Part shown: piece by piece, positions 41,476 to 49,368 of the stretch | How positions within the stretch are numbered: position 1 is the first letter of the stretch | Layout of the letters: every line of letters starts with the position of its first letter | NCBI RefSeq assembly: GCF_030127105.1 | Contig: NZ_CP126161.1 | Location: forward strand, 2,604,001-2,668,000 | Length of the DNA: 64,000 bases | From: Haloarcula pelagica | GTDB lineage: Archaea > Halobacteriota > Halobacteria > Halobacteriales > Haloarculaceae | Direction: 5' to 3' | Program-made: the position numbers and the translations under genes | Notes under the pieces: generated by a model | Databases searched by the model: none | The model's input: the letters and a program-made list of their open reading frames with translations, nothing else | Told to the model about the DNA's origin: nothing

Positions 41476-42509
41476 TCGCTATCACCGCCCTGAAGCGCCC
41501 AGTGGAGTTGCCACAGCAGCGGCGCGGCGTCCTCGACCTCCTCGACGATCCGATCGGCGTCGGTCGGGTCACCAGTGATCGCGATGTGTTCGCGACCGTC
41601 GGCATCGCGACCAGCGGGCTCGGGAAACTCGTCTTCCAGAAACGCCCGCGTCTGGCGACCGAGAGACGCCATCTCGGCGATCAGGTCACGACCGACGACC
41701 TCGGGCTGGTCGTAGGGAACGGCGTTCGGGGGCAGACCGGCGCCACCCTCGCAGTGGTTCTGCATCGCCATCGCGACCTCGCCGACCTCCTCGATCAGGG
41801 CGAGGAGCAACACGTCATGGCGCTGGTTGCCCCAGGTCTCGACGTTCTCCTCGGCGCGCTCGCCCCAGCGGTCGCCGAGGTCGTGTCGGTCGATCCCGCC
41901 GTCGGTGACAACTCTCCGGTCGGACTCGGCTTCGACAAACCGCGCCTTCCAGGCCATGAAGTCGTAGAACCGCCGTTGTTCGACCTCGGACGGTCGCCGC
42001 AGGAACCCATAGCAGTTCGAACAGTGGCCCTGATACTCGCCGGTCGCACAGTCGATATGGTGCTCGTGCCCGCAGCGCCCACACTCGATTCGCGGGACTG
42101 TGTGCGGGCCGTACTTCGGCGGGCGTGCTTCGTCGACGAACTCGAATCCGCCGTCGGTGGCGAGCTGATCGTCGGCGTCGACGTGACGCCAACACCCCGG
42201 ACACTCCCAGGCGCCGGACCATTCGATCAGGCGACGCTCGCAGGTGGGCTCCGGACACTCGGGATTCTCGCGGTTGGTCCAGTCGACACAGTCGGTACAC
42301 AGGCGGTCGTAAGCTTCGCAGTTCAGGACACGACTGGCGTCGGCGTCGCCACACCGATCACAGGCCAGGCGGTCGTCGGTCGCCTCGACGAACTGCCCGC
42401 CACAGTCGGTACACTGCCCGCCCAGCGCACGGCCGGCAGGGACTTTCCCACAGCCGGCACAGATGGCGAGCGGGCCGCGGGTACCGCCGTCAGTGACGAG
42501 CGTCGTCTG
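41312..42509. repeat. 17-bp direct repeat inside two TDGG-linked modules
   Basis: GTGACGAGCGTCGTCTG occurs at 41312-41328 and 42493-42509. On the minus strand it encodes QTTLVT, immediately before DGG, in two different proteins. It may mark a recombination point between modules. Confidence 0.7.
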
Positions 42510-43421
42510 CTCGGTGTCGTCCTCGCCGTCCTCGCCACGATCACGACGCTCGCTCGGGCGAACGTACTCGATCATGTCGCCGCAGTCGGGACAACTCGAC
42601 CCGCCGATCTTCGAGCTCAGTAGCTCGGTGAACGTCTCGCCACAGCCCGGACACTCGATCGGGATCTGTGTCTCCCGATCGGGGACCTCGACGACGTGTT
42701 CGTAGTCGCGGCCGCCGTCGGTGACGAGCTGGTCGTCGCGAAGCGCTTGCAGTGCGCGGTTGCACTTCCCGATGAGGATCTGGCGCGTCACATCGGCCGC
42801 CTTCTCGGCCTGTATCACGGCCGTCAGTGCGTCCTCGCGTTTCGGCGTGATCCAGCCGTGCCAGTACAGAAACTCGCCGTCGCGAGCCATCTCGTCACAG
42901 GCATCGAGAACCTCGTCACGGCCGAACTCGCCGTGCTCGATATCCTGGCGGAGGTGGTACTTCGACGTCCAGGGGTTGTACTGGTCGGACGGGTCGTCCA
43001 GGTCGATCCGGGCCTCGACACGCTCGCGAATCCACTCGCGAACGTCGCGGCCACCGTCGGTCGCGGTCACCCGCGGCTGTGCCCCAGTCCCGTCACAGGC
43101 AGGACACGGGTCGTTCCCGTCGTGGATGCACACGCCCTTCGCGTGGCAGATGTCGTCGATACAGCCCAGGATCTCGCCGCGGCCGTGACAGCGCTCGCAG
43201 TCGACCCAGGCGACCGACTCCAGCGAGCACTCGCGGACGCCGTCGGCGTCGATCGCCTCGATGCCGCCGGGCGTCAGCTCGTGCTCGATCCGGACGTGGG
43301 TCTGGCAGTCGGCACAGAACAGCGTCGCCCGGCGTTCGCTGTCGGTCGTGAACGCCGCGGTCTCGATCATCCGACCTTCACACTCGGTGCACTCGCCGAT
43401 GATCGCGACCTCAGACCGCAT
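41472..43421 (-). CDS. Modular zinc-finger protein with DnaJ-type cysteine repeats and MazG-like end
   Basis: A 649-residue protein. In order: a zinc ribbon (C-T-E-C, C-A-D-C); DnaJ-like repeats (C-E-R-C-H-G-R-G and C-P-A-C-D-G-T-G, about 74-110); a helical module after ATDGG (about 120-225); a ribbon after VTDGG (about 230-285); several ribbons after the next VTDGG (about 305-405); another after ATDGG (about 420-490); and, after VVTDGG, a helical end with LIEEVGEVAMAM, resembling the metal-binding E-E-x-x-E helix of MazG pyrophosphohydrolases. Five TDGG linkers separate the modules. It overlaps its neighbours by 4 and 11 bases. Confidence 0.72.
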   Translation of the reverse strand: MRSEVAIIGECTECEGRMIETAAFTTDSERRATLFCADCQTHVRIEHELTPGGIEAIDADGVRECSLESVAWVDCERCHGRGEILGCIDDICHAKGVCIHDGNDPCPACDGTGAQPRVTATDGGRDVREWIRERVEARIDLDDPSDQYNPWTSKYHLRQDIEHGEFGRDEVLDACDEMARDGEFLYWHGWITPKREDALTAVIQAEKAADVTRQILIGKCNRALQALRDDQLVTDGGRDYEHVVEVPDRETQIPIECPGCGETFTELLSSKIGGSSCPDCGDMIEYVRPSERRDRGEDGEDDTEQTTLVTDGGTRGPLAICAGCGKVPAGRALGGQCTDCGGQFVEATDDRLACDRCGDADASRVLNCEAYDRLCTDCVDWTNRENPECPEPTCERRLIEWSGAWECPGCWRHVDADDQLATDGGFEFVDEARPPKYGPHTVPRIECGRCGHEHHIDCATGEYQGHCSNCYGFLRRPSEVEQRRFYDFMAWKARFVEAESDRRVVTDGGIDRHDLGDRWGERAEENVETWGNQRHDVLLLALIEEVGEVAMAMQNHCEGGAGLPPNAVPYDQPEVVGRDLIAEMASLGRQTRAFLEDEFPEPAGRDADGREHIAITGDPTDADRIVEEVEDAAPLLWQLHWALQGGDSE

Positions 43422-43650
43422 CGGGCAGCACCTCCTGGGTGGGGTCGGCCAGCCTGGACGAGCGGACGACCTTGCCGTGGTCGGGAAACTCGTCAGGACG
43501 GCGCGGACAACCGATGTAGTGGCCGTATTCGACGCTTTCGGTCGGGGACTTCGAGATCCGCGCCCGGCAGTTCGGACAGCGGGCTTCGAGGCGCTTCGTC
43601 GGCTTGATGTCCTGCTGCCGGCGCCGGAGTTCGGCCAGGTCGATCGTCAC
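43411..43650 (-). CDS. Small zinc-site protein
   Basis: GTG at 43650 (GTGA overlap with the preceding stop) gives 79 residues with C-P-N-C near residue 28 and a single later Cys (IGCPRRPDEFPDHGK) that may complete a site. Basic start (DLAELRRRQQD). Overlaps the next gene by 11 bases. Function unknown. Confidence 0.58.
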   Translation of the reverse strand: MTIDLAELRRRQQDIKPTKRLEARCPNCRARISKSPTESVEYGHYIGCPRRPDEFPDHGKVVRSSRLADPTQEVLPDAV

Positions 43651-43937
43651 GCCTGGCACCTCCCGTCGTCGAGGGCGGGACAGCGCTGGCCGGGCTCGAA
43701 TCTGGTCCCACAGTAGTCACAGATCGGGCCTTCTATCGAGATGTCGACAGTATCCCTCGCCCGACGGCGGCGGGCACCCGACGAGTCGTCAGCATCTCTG
43801 TTTCGCGAGGGAGTCCGCTGTTCGACAGTTCGGCGGATAGCGGTTCTGAGGCGGCGATAAACGGCGTTCGCCAGTCCCCGGAAACGACGGATAAGAGAAG
43901 TGGACTCGCCGGGATTTGAACCCGGGGCCTCTCCCAT
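43647..43937 (-). CDS. Zinc-finger protein whose 5' end runs into the attachment site
   Basis: The C-terminal 35 residues are convincing: ISIEGPICDYCGTRFEPGQ then C-P-A-L-D-D-G-R-C, a zinc ribbon like its neighbours, and the stop overlaps the next GTG. Upstream the frame is open through the att core into the tRNA, and the only ATG (43937) lies inside the tRNA gene. No GTG or ATG start exists between. The true start may be lost, non-standard, or differ in the circular form, where other DNA lies upstream. Confidence 0.4.
   Translation of the reverse strand: MGEAPGSNPGESTSLIRRFRGLANAVYRRLRTAIRRTVEQRTPSRNRDADDSSGARRRRARDTVDISIEGPICDYCGTRFEPGQRCPALDDGRCQA
43899..43922. repeat. Proximal attachment site core (3' end of tRNA-Ala)
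   Basis: These 24 bases are identical to 10232-10255. They cover the T-arm 3' strand and acceptor end of the intact tRNA plus two flanking bases, so the tRNA stays whole after insertion. Confidence 0.85.
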
Positions 43938-43972
43938 GCCAAGGGAGTGATCTACCCCTGATCTACGAGCCC
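43901..43972 (-). tRNA. tRNA-Ala (anticodon GGC)
   Basis: 72 bases fold as a full cloverleaf: acceptor GGGCTCG with CGAGTCC (one G-U), D arm GATC/GATC, anticodon arm CTCCC-TTGGCAT-GGGAG with anticodon GGC, T arm CCGGG-TTCAAAT-CCCGG, discriminator A. CCA is not encoded. It is the integration target of the element that lies on its 3' side. A TTTAATT box on the minus strand (44000-44006) lies about 30 bases upstream. Confidence 0.97.
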
Positions 43973-43999
43973 TCGCGTCACACAGTATCCCGGCAGATC

Positions 44000-44006
44000 A
44001 ATTAAA
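44000..44006 (-). promoter_or_regulatory. TATA box of tRNA-Ala
   Basis: TTTAATT on the minus strand, 28-34 bases before the tRNA 5' end, the normal archaeal spacing. Confidence 0.6.
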
Positions 44007-44226
44007 CCCATCGAAGTGGTCGGGGTATCAGGGAGAGTGACACGCAACCCGGTGTGTCCCGATCTGTGAGTATCAATTGTAAGATTACGGCCAGAACAGC
44101 TAAATCAAATGAGAGTCTCTATCGCTACAACTCCCCGGTGTCCCGGGAGCTGATGGGTCACAACGAACCGTGGACACGTCTTCGGGGTCGAAACATGCGT
44201 CAGGGTCACATATCTCGGGGTCACCG

Positions 44227-44769
44227 ATGAGCCGTGGACAGACGACACTGGATTTCGCGGTCGGGATCAGTCTCTTCCTCGCGATCGTCCTCTTTATCTT
44301 CCTGTTCGTCCCGGGGATTCTGACGACGTTCACCGCGGGAAGTCCCGAGGAGACGGTCACGGCCAACCGCGTCGCCGACGACCTCTCGCTCGGACTGTTG
44401 GGGTCGCCGGCGGAACCGAACGTCTGGGAACGGGAGTGTGCAGTCGCCTTCTTCGACGGGACGACCCCGTCGGGGTGTAACTTCGCCGGGTCGACGACGA
44501 ACGAACGATTGGGGCTCGCCCCTCGCGAGAGCGTGAACGTCACTGTCGCTGGCAACGTCTCTGCCGATCCCGACCCGGGGTCGGACCGACTGTGCTGGGA
44601 CGACAGCGCCGGCACGCTCGACGAAACGGACAGCGGGTGTGCGGGTACGAACGACGTGGTGCTGACCGCTGGCGACGACGCCCCGAGCACGAACGCCGAC
44701 TCGGTGACGGCGACGCGGGTCGTCTCACTGCACGGGGAAGCGGTCACCGTCGAAGTGGTGATGTGGTAG
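44227..44769 (+). CDS. Pilin-like secretion protein, operon B gene 1
   Basis: ATG at 44227 gives 180 residues starting MSRGQTTLDFAVG, the same motif as gene 1 of operon A at 2858. One N-terminal hydrophobic helix is followed by an ectodomain with four Cys (about 77, 92, 138, 156) that could form disulfides. It is the first gene of a five-gene + operon without an accompanying ATPase or PilC gene. It is probably assembled by the machinery encoded at 2-2841 or elsewhere. Confidence 0.74.
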   Translation: MSRGQTTLDFAVGISLFLAIVLFIFLFVPGILTTFTAGSPEETVTANRVADDLSLGLLGSPAEPNVWERECAVAFFDGTTPSGCNFAGSTTNERLGLAPRESVNVTVAGNVSADPDPGSDRLCWDDSAGTLDETDSGCAGTNDVVLTAGDDAPSTNADSVTATRVVSLHGEAVTVEVVMW

Positions 44770-44770
44770 C

Positions 44771-45355
44771 ATGCGCGGGCAAGCACACACGCTGGAAGCG
44801 ATCGTCGCCGGCCTGTTGTTGTTGAGCAGTATCATCTTCGCGTTGCAGGCGACCGCGGTGACGCCGCTGTCGGCGAGTACGTCGAGCCAGCACATCGAGA
44901 ACCAGCAGCGCTCGGTCACCAACGGCATCCTGTCGGCGGCGGCCGAGGAGGGCGCACTGAAGTCGACGGTGCTGTACTGGAACAACTCCTCGGAGCGGTT
45001 CCACAACACGACCGACCTGGGGTACTACACCAACGGGCCGCCCAACACCACCTTCGGACGGATGCTCTCCCGTGCGTTCGACGACCGGAGTATCTCCTAC
45101 AACGTCCGGATCGTCTTCCAGAAGCCAAACGGCGAGCGGCTCCGGCGGCCGTTGATCGATCAGGGTGTTCCCAGCGACAACGCCGTCGTGGCCGGCCGAA
45201 CGGTCACGATCACGGACGACGATCCGCTGTACTCGGCCAGCGAGGAGCCGATTCCGGGGATGAACGTGACGAACGCCACGAGTTTCTACATGCAGGATAC
45301 GGGCGCGAACGTCTACAACGTCGCGCGTGTGGAGGTGATCACGTGGCGGATCTAG
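44771..45355 (+). CDS. Pilin-like secretion protein, operon B gene 2
   Basis: A 194-residue protein starting MRGQAHTLEAIVAG, matching RGQAYTLEG of gene 2 in operon A, and of similar length. One membrane helix, then a sequon-rich ectodomain (NNSSERFHNTTD) with TFGRMLSRAFDDRSISYNV, parallel to EFERMLNLTFDSRGEQYNI in operon A. It starts 1 base after the previous gene and overlaps the next by 13 bases. Confidence 0.74.
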   Translation: MRGQAHTLEAIVAGLLLLSSIIFALQATAVTPLSASTSSQHIENQQRSVTNGILSAAAEEGALKSTVLYWNNSSERFHNTTDLGYYTNGPPNTTFGRMLSRAFDDRSISYNVRIVFQKPNGERLRRPLIDQGVPSDNAVVAGRTVTITDDDPLYSASEEPIPGMNVTNATSFYMQDTGANVYNVARVEVITWRI

Positions 45356-46290
45356 CCGATCGCGGCCAGATCATCCTGATCGCGGCGTTCGCGCTGGCGG
45401 TGACGTTCATCGCGCTGGCGCTCGTTGTCAACGCGGCGATCTTCACGGAGAACCTCGCCAGCCGGGGCGAGACGGCCGGGAGCGACGACGCCCTGCTAGT
45501 CCGTCACGGCGTCGAGGATGCGGTCGAGAGGGCCGTGGTGCAGGCGAACACGTACAACGCGTCCTCCGAGTCGGCCCTGGAAGACAGCGTCGACGCGAGT
45601 ATCGCGAACGTCTCCCGGTCCGTCACGAGACAGCAGTCGGTCAGCGGGCGCGTCGTCACCGTCTCGGGGCCGACCTACACACAGGGGACACAGATCGTCG
45701 ACACCGCACCTGGCGGCTCGAACTTCACCAGCGCGGTCCCGACGGACAACTGGACCGTCGCGACCAACGTCAACGCCCGGGCGTACACGATGACGATCCA
45801 CGACGCCAACACCGCCGGCGGTGCCAACTTCGGTGGGCCGACGACCGACGAGTTCCGGCTGAACGTCACGGACGGTTCGGACACCTGGCGGGTCAACGTG
45901 ACCGAACGGGCATCGGGCGACGTGGCGGTCGGCGTCAAGGAGTTCGGCGGCGAGGCGGGGGTCTGTACCGCGTCACCGACCGGCGGGACCGTCGAGATCG
46001 ACCTCACCGGCGGCCGCGTCGGCGGGCAGCCGTGTGCGCCGCTGGCGTTCGCCGAGGGCGTCTCAAGTAGCTACGACATCGAGTACGACAACGGCCAGCT
46101 GGTCCGGGGGAACTACTCGCTGGTCGTCGACAGGGACGGCTACACGAACCTGAACCTGATCAGCCTGTTCGGGAGCGACGATCCCGCGACGCGACAGGGC
46201 ATCTACGCGGTCCGTGTCACCTACCGATACGACGGTGCGTCGATCACCTACGAGACCGAGGTCCGGGCCGCCCCGGGTGAGCCGGCATGA
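45343..46290 (+). CDS. Pilin-like secretion protein, operon B gene 3
   Basis: GTG at 45343 gives 315 residues: LADRGQIILIAAFALAV, membrane helix, then a long beta-rich ectodomain. FTSAVPTDNWTVATNV and CTASPTGGTVEIDLTGG parallel the gene 3 product of operon A (NPSDWVVAEDV and CSSTSPGEDIDVDLVAG), so the two are paralogues. It overlaps both neighbours. Confidence 0.74.
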   Translation: MADLADRGQIILIAAFALAVTFIALALVVNAAIFTENLASRGETAGSDDALLVRHGVEDAVERAVVQANTYNASSESALEDSVDASIANVSRSVTRQQSVSGRVVTVSGPTYTQGTQIVDTAPGGSNFTSAVPTDNWTVATNVNARAYTMTIHDANTAGGANFGGPTTDEFRLNVTDGSDTWRVNVTERASGDVAVGVKEFGGEAGVCTASPTGGTVEIDLTGGRVGGQPCAPLAFAEGVSSSYDIEYDNGQLVRGNYSLVVDRDGYTNLNLISLFGSDDPATRQGIYAVRVTYRYDGASITYETEVRAAPGEPA

Positions 46291-46733
46291 CCGACCGTGC
46301 GACCTCCTCGACGCTCAACTACGTGCTGAGCATCGCTATCGCCTCCCTGCTGGTCACCGGGCTGTTGTTCTCGGGGACCAACTTCGTCGAGGGACAGCAA
46401 ACGCAGGTCGTCCGCTCGGAGCTGCGGGTCATCGGCGAACAGATCAACGCCGACCTCCAGCGGGCCGACCGGCTCGTCGTGGCCGGCGACGGGCCGGCGG
46501 GAGCGACGACCGTGCGGATCGAACAGTCGTTCCCCGATCGGCTCACCGGCCGGACCTACGACATCGAGGTCGACCCTGCCAGCCAGCAGCTACGCCTCTC
46601 GATGCGCAACCCCGACATCGAGGTCACGCTCCCGGTCGACACCCGGACGGCGCTGTCGCCCTCGACCGTCGACGGGGGGACCGTCGCGATCAGGACGACC
46701 GGCAGCGGCGCCCTGGAGGTGACCGATGACTGA
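46287..46733 (+). CDS. Pilin-like secretion protein, operon B gene 4
   Basis: A 148-residue protein: MTDRATSSTLNYVLSIAIASLLVTGLLFSG then FVEGQQTQVVRSEL, matching operon A gene 4 (LVTGLLIGGGALVDGQTEDIAREGL). A small beta-rich ectodomain follows. ATGA start and 8-base overlap with the next gene. Confidence 0.74.
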   Translation: MTDRATSSTLNYVLSIAIASLLVTGLLFSGTNFVEGQQTQVVRSELRVIGEQINADLQRADRLVVAGDGPAGATTVRIEQSFPDRLTGRTYDIEVDPASQQLRLSMRNPDIEVTLPVDTRTALSPSTVDGGTVAIRTTGSGALEVTDD

Positions 46734-47496
46734 CCGGGGTGCGAGCGAGGTCCTGAGCTTCGCACTGGTGTTTGGCATCATCCTGACCTCGGTCGCGCTG
46801 GTGTCGGTCTCGGGGGTCCAGACGCTGCAGGACGCCCGCGACGCCGAACAGCTCAACAACGCCGAGCGCGCCTTCGACGTGCTCTCGGAGAACATGGCCG
46901 ACATCCACCAGCGTGGGGCACCGAGCCGGGCCACGGAGGTCAGTCTCCGGGGCGTCCAGCTGTACACGGCCGACAACGTGACCGTCAACGTCACGGCGAC
47001 CGACGGGCCGAGCGGTGATGTCACGGTGGTCCGGTCGCTCCGGCCGATCGTCTACGACGCCGGCGACGATCGCCGGCTCGTCTACGAGGCAGGGGCCGTG
47101 TTCCGGACCCAGCGGGACGGCGGCCTCGTCGTCCAGCAGCCGCCCGTCGTCGTCGAGCCCGACCGTGTTCTCGTCCCCGTCGTGGCGCCCCGCTCCGAGA
47201 GCACGACGAGTGTCGGTGGATCGACGGCGTTGGTGCGGGCCGATCTGGTGGAGACGACGGTTCCGGTCGCCGACACCGCCGACAGTGGGTCCGACACCGA
47301 CTACGACGATGTCTACGTCACCGTCACCTCACCTCGACGGGACTACTGGCAGCGCGCACTGGAGGCGACGGGCCTTTCGAACTGCGTCCAGGGGACCGAC
47401 GCCGCCGGCGATCTATTCGTCAGGTGTTCACTGGGCAGCTCGCCAGAGCGGGTCCTCGTCCCGGTCTACGACATCGGGATCGCCATCGAACGGTAG
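46726..47496 (+). CDS. Pilin-like secretion protein, operon B gene 5
   Basis: A 256-residue protein: DRGASEVLSFALVFGIILTS, the same class III-like signal and helix as operon A gene 5, then a coil (ARDAEQLNNAERAFDVLSENMADIHQRG) and a beta ectodomain with LVYEAGAVFRTQ. It is the last gene of the operon, ending 72 bases before a convergent gene. Confidence 0.74.
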   Translation: MTDRGASEVLSFALVFGIILTSVALVSVSGVQTLQDARDAEQLNNAERAFDVLSENMADIHQRGAPSRATEVSLRGVQLYTADNVTVNVTATDGPSGDVTVVRSLRPIVYDAGDDRRLVYEAGAVFRTQRDGGLVVQQPPVVVEPDRVLVPVVAPRSESTTSVGGSTALVRADLVETTVPVADTADSGSDTDYDDVYVTVTSPRRDYWQRALEATGLSNCVQGTDAAGDLFVRCSLGSSPERVLVPVYDIGIAIER

Positions 47497-47568
47497 TCGA
47501 CCGCGTCGGTCCCGTTGGGCCATCGTGTCGCCGTCTGTGGACCCAGGTCATCCCTCGATACGGCCGGT

Positions 47569-49368
47569 TCAGCCGTCGGTGACGTTGACGCGGTTGGCCG
47601 AGATGTGGAGGTACGTGACCCGGACGACATCGTCGCCGCGGGTCAGTGTCTGTTTCTCGCGTAGCGCCTCGTCGTAGTGGATCGACCCCTTGTTGACGGT
47701 CGTCGTCCCGGTCACCAACCCACCGTACACCTCGCCGAAGTCGAGGTTCACGTCGCCGGTGCCACCGTTGCCGGGCGGCGCGTAGATGACGCCGACGTAC
47801 TTCGCGGGGTCGCTCCCGCCGCCGCCGGAGCCGATGCGACCGGTGAAGTTGGCCTGGCCGAAGACTCGCAGTTGGGTCGCGTCGTCGCCGGCGTTGGTGA
47901 TCTCGGAGTCTTTGTCAAGGTAGAGGTCCTCGGTCTGTGGACCGGAGCCCTCGACGTAGACGAACACCACGCCGTCGCCCAGCACCTCGATGTCGCTGTC
48001 GGCGAGGTGGACGTACTCGTGCACGGAGAGGGTGATGTTCCCGCTGGTCGTGTCGAAGTAGATCTCCTTCCCCGAGGCGTCGATCCGATCCAGATAGTAG
48101 TTTCCGGGCCCGAGCGTCACCTCGTCGGACGGACTCGCCGCGCCGTAGTCGAGCGAGTCGCCGGCGATCGCGCTCGTCGCGCCGTTACTGTTGGTATCGT
48201 CCGCTTCCTCGACCGTCCGCCGGACGAGGTAATCGAGCGCGCCGCGCTTGGGGACGCCGTCGACCTGGTTGACGGTCCCGCTCGGAGCGGTGATTCGGGA
48301 CTGGCAGTCGGCGACGCTTGGCTGGCAGGCCGTCGTGTAGTTGATGTCCCCGCCAACGTCGGGTTTCCCGCCGCCGTTACCGACCTTGACGGTCCCGCCC
48401 GAGACCAGCGAGCCGTAGAAGTTGTCACCGCCGGAGCCGCTGCTGATGTCGATGTCGTTGCCGTAGACGACATCACCCTCGTTGCCGGGCGCCTGGCTAC
48501 AGTAGCCGCTACTGGTTCCCGTGGAGTTGTAGCTGTCCGTGTAGGTGTCCGCCCGACACGTGCTCTGTGCCGACCCGGTGACGCGAAACGTCCCGCTGGC
48601 CGCCAGGCTCGCGGCCGCGGAGTTCACGTCGGTCGCCTGGAGCGGCGTGATGAGGTCGACAGTCACGCGGTCGTTGGAGTGGTCGTAGGTGACGTTCCCG
48701 GTCGTCCGTTGCTCGAAGAAGGTTCCCCAGGCGCGGTAGTAGTCGCTCTGGACGGTCACTTCGACCGCGCTGCGCTCCAGTGGGTTCGTGAAGTTCTTGT
48801 CGAGCGATCTGTTCGGGAAGTACGCCTGTGACGTGTTGCGACTGATGACGGCTCGGCCGTCGATCGATTCTTCGCCGGCGACGGTCACGAGCGGCAGCGT
48901 CAGCGTCGCCTCGCGGTAGTGAAACTCCGGCGGCGACACCATCACGGCACTGCTCCCGCCCGCGGACCGCCAGACACCGCCACCCTGGTACGCGATCTCC
49001 TGGTCACCGTTGTCGTAGACGATCGCGCCCATCGACTCGTTCATGATCGTCGTCGACCCCCCGCCAGTGAGGTTCGTGTACGAGACGTTCATCCAGCCGG
49101 TGGTCTCCTCGACCCGGTAGCCGTCGCCCGCCGACGTGGCGAGCGCGACCTGCTGGACCCGGGAGTTCCCCAGGGCGACCATCGCGGCCTGGGAGTCCAG
49201 TTGCGTCATCGACTTCTCGGCCCGCTCCATCGATAGCTGGTTCTGTGTCGAGCCGAACGCCTCCGATCCCAGCGCGACGGTCAACGCCGTCCCGCTGATG
49301 ACGAGTGCGATGATGAGGACGACACCGATCGGACTGCTCTGGGCCCTCGTGCCGGCCGGTTCACTCAC
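47569..49368 (-). CDS. Pilin-anchored surface protein with DUF7305-like C-terminal domain
   Basis: GTG at 49368 gives 599 residues. The prepilin-like start (AQSSPIGVVLIIALVISG) and the next 230 residues parallel the 1267-residue protein at 6192 (GAIVYDNGDQEIAYQGGGVWRS against GTIRHDGAETVTAYEAGGVWKM). The C-terminal part (about 300-590) is a beta-helix-like, Gly-rich domain ending YVGVIYAPPGNGG and GSIHYDEALRE, the pattern I associate with DUF7305-type domains of PilX-like proteins. Thus a shared anchor carries different passenger domains in the two loci. Confidence 0.75.
   Translation of the reverse strand: MSEPAGTRAQSSPIGVVLIIALVISGTALTVALGSEAFGSTQNQLSMERAEKSMTQLDSQAAMVALGNSRVQQVALATSAGDGYRVEETTGWMNVSYTNLTGGGSTTIMNESMGAIVYDNGDQEIAYQGGGVWRSAGGSSAVMVSPPEFHYREATLTLPLVTVAGEESIDGRAVISRNTSQAYFPNRSLDKNFTNPLERSAVEVTVQSDYYRAWGTFFEQRTTGNVTYDHSNDRVTVDLITPLQATDVNSAAASLAASGTFRVTGSAQSTCRADTYTDSYNSTGTSSGYCSQAPGNEGDVVYGNDIDISSGSGGDNFYGSLVSGGTVKVGNGGGKPDVGGDINYTTACQPSVADCQSRITAPSGTVNQVDGVPKRGALDYLVRRTVEEADDTNSNGATSAIAGDSLDYGAASPSDEVTLGPGNYYLDRIDASGKEIYFDTTSGNITLSVHEYVHLADSDIEVLGDGVVFVYVEGSGPQTEDLYLDKDSEITNAGDDATQLRVFGQANFTGRIGSGGGGSDPAKYVGVIYAPPGNGGTGDVNLDFGEVYGGLVTGTTTVNKGSIHYDEALREKQTLTRGDDVVRVTYLHISANRVNVTDG

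Larger units (their letters stand above)
10232..43922. mobile_element. Integrated vesicle-plasmid-like or pleomorphic-virus-like element in tRNA-Ala(GGC)
   Basis: The region is bounded by a 24-bp direct repeat and inserted between two paralogous host pilin loci. It carries an integrase at the distal end, an Orc1/Cdc6 initiator, a winged-helix repressor, an AbrB-like regulator, a second recombinase, two pilins, a roughly 14.5-kb operon of membrane and surface proteins with a P-loop ATPase, and two minus-strand blocks of zinc-ribbon proteins. No capsid, terminase, portal, relaxase or transposase gene is seen. From memory, the content resembles haloarchaeal plasmids spread in vesicles (pR1SE type) or large relatives of pleolipoviruses; this comparison is inference. 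G+C is mostly host-like, with A/T-richer islands at 15.4-15.9, 18.3-19.7 and 35.0-35.5 kb. Confidence 0.85.

Noticed and set aside
10232-43922. Tailed-virus (HK97-type) prophage
   Set aside because: No capsid, portal, terminase, protease, tape-measure or tail gene could be recognised, and the structural block is almost all membrane proteins.
10232-43922. Transposon or insertion sequence inside the element
   Set aside because: No transposase (DDE, IS200/IS605, TnpB-like) motif or terminal inverted repeats seen.
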